Source: Pseudomonas capeferrum (lineage in GTDB: Bacteria > Pseudomonadota > Gammaproteobacteria > Pseudomonadales > Pseudomonadaceae). Taken from it: a DNA stretch of 64,000 nucleotides. The stretch spans positions 57,785 to 121,784 of the forward strand of contig NZ_JMIT01000005.1 of assembly GCF_000731675.1 (NCBI RefSeq), given 5' to 3'. Below are positions 15,973-24,186 of this stretch, piece by piece. Made by a program: the position numbers and the translations under genes. Under the pieces are notes generated by a model. The model saw nothing but the letters and a program-made list of their open reading frames with translations. It was not told where the DNA came from and made no database searches. How positions within the stretch are numbered: the first letter of the stretch is position 1; each line of letters starts with the position of its first letter.

Positions 15973-17770
15973 ATTCAGCGCAGCCCAGGCCGTCGCCGCT
16001 GGTACCGACTTCGCCGAGCTCAAGGTCGGCCCCACCGGGTTGTTCTGGAACGAGTTTCGCCCGGCCGACGGTGCCTGCCGAATCTGGCACTGGCATCAAC
16101 ACCAGGCCCAGTGCCTGACGCCGGATGGTTTCAGCGTGCGCAGCCGGGTTTACGAATATGGCGGGGGCAGCTTTTGCCTCGGCGGTGAAGGGCTGGTCTT
16201 CGTCAACGAGAAAGATCAGCAGCTCTATACCCAGACGCTGGACGGTGCCGTACCCAAGCGGCTTACCGACGACCAGCAGTGCCGCTACGGCGATGTGCAC
16301 TGGCACGACGGCCAAGTGCTGGCGGTCGAAGAGCGCCATGGGCAAACCGTGGAGCATCGCCTGATTGCCCTGCGCGAAGGCTCGCGCGAGGTGCTGGCTG
16401 AAGGCGCCGACTTCTACGCATCACCCACCGTGAGCAGTGATGGGCAGCGCCTGGCCTGGGTCGAATGGGACCGCCCGGCACAACCCTGGACACACACGCG
16501 CCTGCTACTTCGCCAACGCGACAGCAGCGGCGCATGGGGGCCTGCGTGTTGCGTGGCAGGCCAGGACGAGTCTCTGCAACAACCGCGTTTCGACGCGCAG
16601 GGCCGCTTGTATTGCCTGTCTGATCGCGACGGTTTCTGGCAGCCCTGGGGGGAAGTCGACGGGCACTGGCAGGCCCTGCCCGCCGAACCCGCCGACCATG
16701 CCTCGGCGCCCTGGCAACTTGGCGCCAGCAGTTGGCTGGCCCTGGGGCCGCAAAGCTATGTGGCCAGTTGGTTCGAGGGCGGTTTTGGGCAGTTGGGGCT
16801 GCGCACCGCCGAGCAACCGGTAGAACGTTTCGCCAGTGCCTACACGCGCTTTCGCAGCCTGGCCATGGATGACGGGCACCTCTATGCCATCGCCGCATCC
16901 CCCGTCAGCCCGGCGGCAGTCATTGCCATCGACCGCAGCAATCACGAGGTACGCGTGCTGGCAGGGGGTGCCGAGGTACTGCCCGCCGAAGCCATCAGCA
17001 TGCCGCAGTCCATTCGCTACACCAGTGGCAACGGCATCGCCCATGGCTTCTTCTACCCGGCCATGCACGCCAAGGCGCCCGCGCCCCTGGTGGTGTTTAT
17101 CCATGGCGGGCCGACGTCGGCCTGCTACCCGGCGCTCGACCCCCGCATCCAGTACTGGACCCAGCGCGGCTTCGCCGTCGCCGACCTGAATTACCGGGGC
17201 AGTACCGGCTATGGCCGGGACTATCGCCAGGCCCTGCACCTGCACTGGGGCGAGCGGGATGTCGAGGATGCTTGCGCGGCGGTCACGCACCTGGCCGGGC
17301 TGGGGCTGATCGACCCGCACAAGGCCTTCATCCGCGGTGGCAGCGCGGGCGGTTACACCACGCTGTGCGCCCTGGCGTTCCACGACGTGTTCCGAGCGGG
17401 GGCCAGCCTCTACGGGGTCAGTGACCCCATTGCCCTGAGCCGCGCCACGCACAAGTTCGAAGGGGATTACCTGGACTGGTTGATCGGCGACCCACTGCAA
17501 GACGCCGAGCGCTATCACGCACGCACGCCACTGCTGCATGCCGCGCAGATCAAGGTGCCGGTGGTTTTCTTCCAGGGTGAACTAGATGCTGTGGTGGTGC
17601 CGGAGCAGACGCGCCTGATGCTCGATGCACTGAAGGCAAATGGCATAGAGGCCGAAGGGCACTTTTATGCGGGGGAGCGACACGGGTTCCGACAGGCAGA
17701 GAACCTGGCGCATGCGCTGGAAGAGGAGTGGAAGTTCTATTGCCGGGTGTTAGGCCAGGTCCCTCACTGA
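15938..17770 (+). CDS. S9 prolyl oligopeptidase family peptidase at end of pqq operon
   Basis: This is a 610-residue protein with an N-terminal beta-propeller and a C-terminal alpha/beta hydrolase. The triad is Ser469 in GGSAGG, Asp550 in GELDAVV and His582 in GERHGFR. The gene overlaps pqqE by 35 bases, so it belongs to the operon. From memory, a homologous gene called pqqM lies at this position in other pseudomonads. It could trim PqqA together with PqqF or degrade the leftover peptide. No signal peptide is visible, so it acts in the cytoplasm. Confidence 0.85.
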   Translation: MIETPVSSPAAEFSAAQAVAAGTDFAELKVGPTGLFWNEFRPADGACRIWHWHQHQAQCLTPDGFSVRSRVYEYGGGSFCLGGEGLVFVNEKDQQLYTQTLDGAVPKRLTDDQQCRYGDVHWHDGQVLAVEERHGQTVEHRLIALREGSREVLAEGADFYASPTVSSDGQRLAWVEWDRPAQPWTHTRLLLRQRDSSGAWGPACCVAGQDESLQQPRFDAQGRLYCLSDRDGFWQPWGEVDGHWQALPAEPADHASAPWQLGASSWLALGPQSYVASWFEGGFGQLGLRTAEQPVERFASAYTRFRSLAMDDGHLYAIAASPVSPAAVIAIDRSNHEVRVLAGGAEVLPAEAISMPQSIRYTSGNGIAHGFFYPAMHAKAPAPLVVFIHGGPTSACYPALDPRIQYWTQRGFAVADLNYRGSTGYGRDYRQALHLHWGERDVEDACAAVTHLAGLGLIDPHKAFIRGGSAGGYTTLCALAFHDVFRAGASLYGVSDPIALSRATHKFEGDYLDWLIGDPLQDAERYHARTPLLHAAQIKVPVVFFQGELDAVVVPEQTRLMLDALKANGIEAEGHFYAGERHGFRQAENLAHALEEEWKFYCRVLGQVPH

Positions 17771-17791
17771 ATCTGGCCTTTCGTCGCTAAA

Positions 17792-17810
17792 AGGGCCGCA
17801 ACGCGGCCCC
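17792..17810. terminator. Hairpin between convergent genes
   Basis: A perfect GGGCCGC-AAC-GCGGCCC stem lies between the end of the pqq operon and the convergent YqaE gene. It lacks a T-run, so termination strength is uncertain. Confidence 0.4.
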
Positions 17811-17817
17811 AATGCGT

Positions 17818-17976
17818 TCATCGCTTGGCGATGATATACACCGCATGCACGATCCCCGGAATGTACCCCAGCAGGGTCAGCAGAATATTCAGCCAGAATG
17901 CCCCGCCGAAGCCCACCTGCAGAAACACCCCAAGTGGCGGTAGCAGGATGGCGATGATGATACGAATGAAGTCCAT
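17818..17976 (-). CDS. YqaE/Pmp3 family small membrane protein
   Basis: This 52-residue proteolipid-like protein consists of two hydrophobic helices around the family motif LLPPLGVFLQVGFGGAFWLN, followed by LLGYIPGIVHAVYIIAK. AGGAGAG precedes the ATG at good spacing. Family members in bacteria, plants and yeast affect membrane potential and salt or cold tolerance. The bacterial function is poorly defined. The gene faces the pqq operon and shows no functional link to it. Confidence 0.9.
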   Translation of the reverse strand: MDFIRIIIAILLPPLGVFLQVGFGGAFWLNILLTLLGYIPGIVHAVYIIAKR

Positions 17977-18051
17977 GCGAGTCTCTCCTGAAGGGTCTCA
18001 ACAAAGACTAGCCGCGCTTCGCAGAGGTTCCACACCCCTGCAATACCGGGC

Positions 18052-18092
18052 AAAAAAAAACGCCCCTGGCCAAATGAAACAGGCCAAGGGCG
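18052..18092 (-). terminator. Terminator of the aminotransferase gene
   Basis: Read on the minus strand, an 11-bp stem (CGCCCTTGGCC with GGCCAGGGGCG) is followed by nine T residues, about 35 bases after the stop codon. It is a textbook intrinsic terminator. Confidence 0.9.
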
Positions 18093-18127
18093 ATGCGCAG
18101 AAACGCCAGACGGTTCGTTGAATTCGG

Positions 18128-19408
18128 TTACGCCGGCATTTCCCGGCGGGCCTGCTGCTGTGCATGCAGACGAGCAAAGGCGCGGGCCAGGCGCAGGAGC
18201 ATTTCGTCGATGTTGCCCTTGCTCACGGTCAGCGCGGGCGAGAAGCGCACCACATCGGCCTGCGGGGCATTGAGCAGCAGGCCTTCATGCAGGGCAGCCT
18301 TGACCAAGTCCTGAGCGACGCGCTCCTGCAGTTGCAAGGCCCACAGCAGGCCTTGGCCGCGCGCCTCGCCCTGGCCATATCGCCCCGCCAAGCGGCAAAG
18401 GCCTTCGCGCAGGTGGCGACCACTGTCCTGTACATGCTCGAAAAAGCCAGGCTCCAGCACGGTATCGAGCACTGCCAGGCCCGCAGCGCTCATCAGCGCG
18501 TTGCCATGGTGGCTGCCTTCCAGCTCACCCGGCTCGGCGCAGCAAGCGCTACCGCGCGCCAGCAAGGCCGCCAGCGGCACACCACCACCCAGGCCCTTGC
18601 CCAGGGTGATGATGTCGGCCCGCACGCCGTAGCTCTGCTCGGCGAGCAGGGCGCCACAACGGCCGATGCCGGTCTGCACCTCATCGAGGATCAACAGGAT
18701 GCCCAGCTCGCGGCACAGTGTTTCGACGCCCTTCAGGTACGCCTGCGTGGCCGGAATAACACCTGCCTCGCCCTGGATCGGTTCGAGCATGATCGCGACG
18801 GTGCGCGAATCCACTGCTGCATGCAGCGCCGCCAGGTCATTGAACGGCACCTTGCTGAAACCCGGCAGGCCCGGTTCGCAACGATTGCACGGCAGTGGGT
18901 CGGAGGCCGACAACGCGCCCAGGCTGCGGCCATGGCACGCCTGGCTGGCAGTGATGATGTGATAGGCGCCGTTACGGTGTAGCTGGCCCCATTTGCGCGC
19001 CAGCTTGATCGCCCCTTCGCAGGCTTCGGCGCCGCTGTTGAGCAGGTAGGCCTGGTCGCTGCCGGTGCTCTGGCACAGGCGTTCGACCAGTGCCAGCAGC
19101 GCGCGGCTGTGATAACCGGAACCTGGGTTGATCAGTGCCTGGGCCTGGTTACCCAGTGCCTTGACCAGCACGCTGGGGCTGTGGCCAAGGCTGTTTACCG
19201 CACCACCCTGGGTGAAATCCAGGTAGGCATGCCCTTCGCTGTCCCACAACCACGAACCCTGACCACGCACGAACATCTGCGGCGCACGTTCGGTGCTCGG
19301 CATCAGGCGCTCGCGGGACAACTGCGGCGCATCCGCCACGGTCACCGGCGCACGCTTGGGCTCGGCGACAGCGGCGGCTGCCGACCGGCGCAGGTTGAAC
19401 AGGTTCAT
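18128..19408 (-). CDS. Class III PLP-dependent aminotransferase
   Basis: The protein has 426 residues from the ATG at 19408, which has GGAG seven bases upstream; a slightly longer frame is open. Family features are NSGAEACEGAIKLAR (cofactor phosphate region), LDEVQTGIGR (Asp contacting the PLP pyridine) and TLGKGLGGGVP (Schiff-base Lys). It resembles acetylornithine/aspartate-type omega-aminotransferases. It is divergent from a LysR gene and near the pqq operon. In some fluorescent pseudomonads an aminotransferase (pqqI) and a regulator (pqqH) belong to the extended pqq cluster, and these two may be their counterparts. The substrate is unknown. Confidence 0.8.
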   Translation of the reverse strand: MNLFNLRRSAAAAVAEPKRAPVTVADAPQLSRERLMPSTERAPQMFVRGQGSWLWDSEGHAYLDFTQGGAVNSLGHSPSVLVKALGNQAQALINPGSGYHSRALLALVERLCQSTGSDQAYLLNSGAEACEGAIKLARKWGQLHRNGAYHIITASQACHGRSLGALSASDPLPCNRCEPGLPGFSKVPFNDLAALHAAVDSRTVAIMLEPIQGEAGVIPATQAYLKGVETLCRELGILLILDEVQTGIGRCGALLAEQSYGVRADIITLGKGLGGGVPLAALLARGSACCAEPGELEGSHHGNALMSAAGLAVLDTVLEPGFFEHVQDSGRHLREGLCRLAGRYGQGEARGQGLLWALQLQERVAQDLVKAALHEGLLLNAPQADVVRFSPALTVSKGNIDEMLLRLARAFARLHAQQQARREMPA

Positions 19409-19464
19409 CAGGGCTCCAACCAATCACGGTAAAGGGCGGCTATGTGCGGTCTGAATGCCGGCAC

Positions 19465-19488
19465 TTGATATTTAGCCTTGCCTATCAA
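19465..19488. promoter_or_regulatory. Candidate LysR operator in divergent promoter region
   Basis: The dyad TTGATA-N12-TATCAA lies in the 209-base gap between the divergent aminotransferase and LysR genes. Dyads of this size are typical LysR recognition sites, and the usual target is the divergent neighbour. Confidence 0.4.
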
Positions 19489-19617
19489 AAGTGTTTTTCA
19501 TCTGGGGTAACAATCAGCTCAATGACCGCTGTAACCCACTGGAATACGGCGATAGACTAGGCTTCGCGAAGGTTTTCGACCATTTCGTTTTTCCAGCATT
19601 TTCGATAAGTGTTACTT

Positions 19618-20541
19618 ATGGATTTCCGCCAACTGCGTTATTTCGTCGCGGTGTACGAAGAAGGCCACGTAGGCCGCGCCGCCGAGCGTCTGTCACTGTC
19701 CCAGCCAGCGCTTTCCCAACAGATACGCCAACTGGAACACAGCCTCGACCTGAACCTGTTCGAGCGCAGCAACAAGCGCCTGCTGCCGACCTTGGCCGCA
19801 CACACGCTGTACAACCATGCCCTGCCGTTGCTCGATGGCTTGCAACGGGCCCATGAGGCCATGCGCAACTTCAAGGGCCAGTCCCTGCGCACCTTGGCCA
19901 TCGGCGTGCTGCAGACCGTGCGGCCAAGCCTGGTGCCGCAGCTGCTCGAACGCTTGCGCAAGGCACAGCCGCACCTTGTGGTGCAGATCTACGAGCTGTC
20001 GGGGCTGGAAATCGAACGGCGTTTGCTCAATGGCAGCCTGGACATCGGCATCAGCTACCTGCCGCCGCGCCAACCTGGGCTGCATGGCCTGCTGCTGTAC
20101 GAAGATGAACTGCAACTTGTCATCCCCGATACCCACCCCTTGAAGGATTTCAAGAAGGTGTCGATCCGTCAGGCAGCCGAGCTACCCATGCTGATGCTGG
20201 GCGAGGAGTTTCAGATTCGCCAGATCTGGCAGGCGCAGTTGGCCAGCCAGGGGCGTCGGCCGCAGGTGCAGGCAGAAATGAACAACATGGCCGGGATTCT
20301 CGACAGCCTGGCGCACACGGCGCTGGCCACCATCCTGCCTGGCCGGGCCAAGGACGCGGCCGAGGATGACCAGGGCCTGCTGTGGAAGCCATTGAGCGAG
20401 CCGCGGGTGCCGCTCAAGGTTGGCCTGGTGTTCCGCGATGCACAGCGCCAGCAGGCGTCGGTCGAGCTGCTGCGTACATTGCTGGAAGAAGAGACAGACG
20501 CGCGCCACCTGGGAGGCTCGCCACTGGATGTGCTCGGCTGA
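19618..20541 (+). CDS. LysR family transcriptional regulator
   Basis: The protein has 307 residues. An N-terminal winged helix begins MDFRQLRYFVAVYEEG and continues AAERLSLSQPALSQQIRQLEH. The usual effector-binding domain follows. A GTG three codons upstream is also possible, but the ATG gives the canonical LysR start. It is divergent from the aminotransferase, which it probably controls. The stop codon falls inside a 15-base tandem duplication (20526-20540 and 20544-20558), so the C-terminus may differ between strains. Confidence 0.88.
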   Translation: MDFRQLRYFVAVYEEGHVGRAAERLSLSQPALSQQIRQLEHSLDLNLFERSNKRLLPTLAAHTLYNHALPLLDGLQRAHEAMRNFKGQSLRTLAIGVLQTVRPSLVPQLLERLRKAQPHLVVQIYELSGLEIERRLLNGSLDIGISYLPPRQPGLHGLLLYEDELQLVIPDTHPLKDFKKVSIRQAAELPMLMLGEEFQIRQIWQAQLASQGRRPQVQAEMNNMAGILDSLAHTALATILPGRAKDAAEDDQGLLWKPLSEPRVPLKVGLVFRDAQRQQASVELLRTLLEEETDARHLGGSPLDVLG

Positions 20542-20575
20542 AAGGATGTGCTCGGCTGCAAAACACGCGCACAAA

Positions 20576-20600
20576 GAAAACCCCGCCGAAGCGGGGTTTC
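20576..20600 (+). terminator. Terminator of the LysR gene
   Basis: A perfect AAACCCCGC-CGAA-GCGGGGTTT hairpin lies 36 bases after the LysR stop. The T-run is only three bases long. Confidence 0.75.
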
Positions 20601-20810
20601 CCAGACTGTTTCCCTGTGACATCCGTATCGCCCCGCCATCCTGGCAGGAAGTCCTTCGTCGTCTTCCTTGATCTGTCCTTTGCGCTTCCTGCGCAACGTC
20701 CATGTGGTAAAGATTACCTGTGGATCCAATCTGAGAACAGTGGTGAAAAGTCACCGCGTTGTGTAGGAAAAGGCTTACAAAGAGGATTCAATGCTAGTCA
20801 TACCGGGGAT

Positions 20811-20831
20811 TGGGGGCGCTTCGCACCCCCA
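20811..20831 (-). terminator. Hairpin after acyl-CoA dehydrogenase
   Basis: A TGGGGG...CCCCCA stem with a short loop lies just beyond the stop of the minus-strand dehydrogenase. There is no clear T-run. The remaining gap back to 20601 shows nothing recognisable. Confidence 0.4.
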
Positions 20832-20842
20832 GCATCAACAGA

Positions 20843-22621
20843 TCAGAACTGCTCAGCCTCCAGCAGATACAGCGCCTCGCTCCCCGCCTTGACCGAGGCC
20901 ACCAATGACTGCACCCGCGGCAACAGACGCGCAAAGTAGAACCGCGCCGTCCCCAGTTTGCCGGAGTAGAAGGCTTCATCCCCCTCGCCAGCCTTGGCCG
21001 CCCGCGCCATCAACGCCCACATGTAGCCATAGGCGACGTAACCAAACGCCTGCAGGTACTCGACCGAAGCGGCGCCAATTTCATTGGGGTTACCCTTGGC
21101 CTGCTCCAGTACCCACTCGGTCAGCCCGTCCAGCTGGTCAAGGTAAGCACCCAAGGGTTTGGCAAACTCATCCAGTTCACTGTCGGCACCGGCGACAAAC
21201 CGGCGTATCTCGTCGGAGAACAGCTTGTAGTACGCACCCCCACTGGCCACCACCTTGCGCCCCATCAGGTCGAGGGCCTGGATGCCGTTGGTGCCTTCGT
21301 AGATCTGCGTAATCCGCACATCACGCACCAATTGCTCCTGCCCCCACTCCCTGATGTAGCCATGCCCGCCGAACACCTGCTGGCCATGCACGGTGCACTC
21401 AAGGCCAAGGTCGGTGAGGAAGGCCTTGGCAACCGGGGTCAACAGCGCCACCAGTTCTTCACTGCGCTTGCGGGTGGTCGGGTCTTCGCTGTACTTGGCA
21501 CTGTCGAGCTGCATCGCCACGTAGCTGGAGAAGGCGCGTCCGCCTTCGATCAAGGCCTTCATGGTCAACAGCATGCGCCGTACATCCGGGTGGACGATGA
21601 TCGGGTCTGCGGCCTTGTCCTTGGCTTGCGGGCCGGTCGGGGCGCGGCTCTGCAGGCGGTCACGGGCATACTCCACGGCGTTCTGGTAGGAACGTTCGGC
21701 CGATGCCAGGCCTTGGATGCCTACGCCCAGGCGCTCATAGTTCATCATGGTGAACATGGCCGCCAAACCCTTGTTCGGCTCACCGACAATGTAACCGACC
21801 GCTTCGTCGAAGTTCATCACGCAGGTGGCTGATGCCTGGATACCCATCTTGTGTTCGATCGAGCCACAGGTGGCGGGGTTGCGTGCGCCCAGGCTGCCGT
21901 CCGGGTTGACCAGGAACTTGGGCACCAGGAACAACGAAATACCTTTGGGCCCGGCCGGGGCATCCGGCAACTTGGCCAGCACCAGGTGGATGATGTTCTC
22001 GGTCAGGTCATGCTCGCCACCGGTGATGAAGATCTTGGTGCCACTGACCTTGTAGCTGCCATCGGCCTGAGGCTCCGCCTTGGTGCGGATGATGCCGAGG
22101 TCGGTACCGGCATGGGGCTCGGTCAGGCACATGGAGCCCGCCCAGACGCCAGCGTACATGTTGGGCAGGTAGGCTGCCTTGAGTGCTTCACTGGCGTGGG
22201 CATTGATCGACAGGCAGGCGCCGGCAGTCAGCATCGGGTACAGGCCGAAGGCCAGGCTCGACGCGTTGACCATTTCCTCGACCTGGGCCGAGATGACCTT
22301 GGGCATACCCATGCCGCCGAACAGCGGGTCACCGCCCACACCCACCCAGCCGCCTTCGGCATAAGTGTTGTAAGCGTCGATGAAGCCAGCGGGCGTGCTC
22401 ACCGCACCGTTGTCCCAGCGGCAGCCCTCTTCATCGGCGGCGCGGCTGAGCGGGGCGATGGTCCGCGCGGTGACCTTGCCGGCCTCCTCCAGCACAGCCA
22501 GGGCGGTTTCGGCATCGACCACGTCGGCCAGCGCGGGCAACTGTGCCCATTGCTCGGCCACGTTGAAGACTTCATTCAGAACGAAGCGCATGTCGCGCAG
22601 GGGCGCTTTATAGTCGGCCAT
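20843..22621 (-). CDS. Acyl-CoA dehydrogenase, DmdC/FadE-like
   Basis: This is a 592-residue flavoenzyme that introduces the alpha-beta double bond into an acyl-CoA. The core holds the FAD motif MCLTEPHAGTDLG and substrate-loop residues IEHKMGIQASATCVMNF. The catalytic base is Glu442 in YEGTNGIQALDL. The extra C-terminal helical domain places it with the long 3-methylmercaptopropionyl-CoA dehydrogenase group. It is paralogous to the protein at 24187-25992, on the other side of a diguanylate cyclase gene. The true substrate chain is unknown. Confidence 0.88.
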   Translation of the reverse strand: MADYKAPLRDMRFVLNEVFNVAEQWAQLPALADVVDAETALAVLEEAGKVTARTIAPLSRAADEEGCRWDNGAVSTPAGFIDAYNTYAEGGWVGVGGDPLFGGMGMPKVISAQVEEMVNASSLAFGLYPMLTAGACLSINAHASEALKAAYLPNMYAGVWAGSMCLTEPHAGTDLGIIRTKAEPQADGSYKVSGTKIFITGGEHDLTENIIHLVLAKLPDAPAGPKGISLFLVPKFLVNPDGSLGARNPATCGSIEHKMGIQASATCVMNFDEAVGYIVGEPNKGLAAMFTMMNYERLGVGIQGLASAERSYQNAVEYARDRLQSRAPTGPQAKDKAADPIIVHPDVRRMLLTMKALIEGGRAFSSYVAMQLDSAKYSEDPTTRKRSEELVALLTPVAKAFLTDLGLECTVHGQQVFGGHGYIREWGQEQLVRDVRITQIYEGTNGIQALDLMGRKVVASGGAYYKLFSDEIRRFVAGADSELDEFAKPLGAYLDQLDGLTEWVLEQAKGNPNEIGAASVEYLQAFGYVAYGYMWALMARAAKAGEGDEAFYSGKLGTARFYFARLLPRVQSLVASVKAGSEALYLLEAEQF

Positions 22622-22744
22622 GACAACCTCTCGCTAGTAGGGTCGGGGCGGTCTCGGAGAACCGCGACACTGGGTTGCTGGCAGTGTAACCGAACAACTT
22701 TTACGAGACATAGGGTCATCAGTTGACCGCATGGTCTAATCTGG

Positions 22745-24028
22745 TCATGCCATTCGCACCGCTCCACGTTGCGATTGTTGCCCATGCACCATGACACAAT
22801 TGCGCCCCGCCTCTTTGGCGCTATACAGCGCCTGATCGGCAGACTTGAGCACGGCCTCCGGGTTGCGGTGATCGGCCTGGCGCTCGGCAACGCCAATGCT
22901 GATGGTTACCGAAACCGTACCGGCGCCGCTGCCACCGCGGCGCTGTCGCCCTGCCGAATCGTCCTGCGGGCGGCTGTTCGGGTCACGCAGTTGCATGGCG
23001 TAGTTGGCAATCATCTCGCGCACGGCTTGCACGTGCGGCACACATTCTTCTGCCGTCTTGCCCGCGAAGACCAGTGCAAATTCTTCGCCGCCATAGCGAT
23101 AGGCCCGACCGCCGCCGGTGATCTTGGACAACCGGCTGGCCACCAGCCGTAGCACCTGGTCGCCGACATCGTGGCCGTGGGTATCGTTGAATTTCTTGAA
23201 GTGGTCGACGTCGGTCATGGCGATCACATAGTTGCGCCCTAGCCGTTGCATGCGCTCGTTCAAGGCGCGGCGCCCCGGCAGGCCGGTAAGCTCATCACGA
23301 AAGGCCATCTGATAAGCCTCGTGCGCGACGGCAGCGGCGATCATCAACATCACCTGGCTGCACATGATGTTCAGGGTGAAGGGCAGGATGAACGTTTGCG
23401 GCAGCATCCAGAAGACGCCGATCAGGCCAATCACCTGCGCCGCGTGCAAGGGCCTGGGCTCGCGCAGGTACTGCACCACCAGCAGGATGAACACCGCGAG
23501 GAACAACGGGTAGGCCATCTGGATCAGGCTCATCCACTGGCCATGCAAGGACGGCCAGCGGATCTCCGCCAGCCACGTCAGCAGCGTATCGGGGTAGCTT
23601 TGCTCGAGGGCCACAGCGACGCTGGCAACGGCAAACAGCACCGCGAAGCGCGCGACCAGGTCCTGCAGCAGGTGGGTGCGCTCCTGCCAGGCGCCATACA
23701 GCGCAAACAGGGCTGGTAGCAGCAGGCACACCAGATGGAAGATCACCGCGGCATCCGCGCGCACGTGGCCGTTGTCGCGGTAGAAGTCGGTCTGAGTGTC
23801 GAGCAGATAGTAGGCGATGTACACCGTGACCATCAGAAACAGCTCGCGCTGGCGGCGATAAACGGCGCAGTAGGCACCGCCCAATAGCAGGACCAAGGTG
23901 GGCAGCACATTGAACAGCGACGTGAAAAAGACACTGAGGTCTCTTACGTAAGCCGCCGCAAGGCCTGCCAGCAACAGAAACAGCGAAGGCAGGAAGTGGC
24001 TTACGCGTACAGCATCAAGACGAAACAA
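22745..24028 (-). CDS. Membrane-bound diguanylate cyclase (GGDEF)
   Basis: This 427-residue protein carries about six hydrophobic segments in residues 10-240 (MASE-like sensor). A GGDEF domain follows: DELTGLPGRRALNERM, then RYGGEEFALVF and ISIGVAE. GGEEF is an active signature, so c-di-GMP synthesis is likely. The position of the inhibitory RxxD site reads TGGG, so product inhibition is probably absent. A basic, low-complexity insert (SRPQDDSAGRQRRGGSG) interrupts the domain near its end. Start is a TTG with GGAGA upstream. The signal sensed is unknown. Confidence 0.87.
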   Translation of the reverse strand: MFRLDAVRVSHFLPSLFLLLAGLAAAYVRDLSVFFTSLFNVLPTLVLLLGGAYCAVYRRQRELFLMVTVYIAYYLLDTQTDFYRDNGHVRADAAVIFHLVCLLLPALFALYGAWQERTHLLQDLVARFAVLFAVASVAVALEQSYPDTLLTWLAEIRWPSLHGQWMSLIQMAYPLFLAVFILLVVQYLREPRPLHAAQVIGLIGVFWMLPQTFILPFTLNIMCSQVMLMIAAAVAHEAYQMAFRDELTGLPGRRALNERMQRLGRNYVIAMTDVDHFKKFNDTHGHDVGDQVLRLVASRLSKITGGGRAYRYGGEEFALVFAGKTAEECVPHVQAVREMIANYAMQLRDPNSRPQDDSAGRQRRGGSGAGTVSVTISIGVAERQADHRNPEAVLKSADQALYSAKEAGRNCVMVHGQQSQRGAVRMA

Positions 24029-24134
24029 GGGTAATCTCCAACCCGGCAGATCAATAGTGGCATTGTGCCCTTATTTCATCGGCAGCGCGCGTGAACAGTT
24101 GAATACCCGCTGGCAATGCCCTGACCCCGAAACG

Positions 24135-24172
24135 AAAAAACCCGCCTGCCGGTGAGGGCAGGCGGGTTTTTT
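24135..24172 (-). terminator. Strong terminator of the second acyl-CoA dehydrogenase
   Basis: A 16-bp perfect stem (AAAAAACCCGCCTGCC and its complement) with a six-base loop lies 15 bases after the stop. It is symmetrical and could act in both directions. Confidence 0.92.
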
Positions 24173-24186
24173 CTACAGCTTATGGG

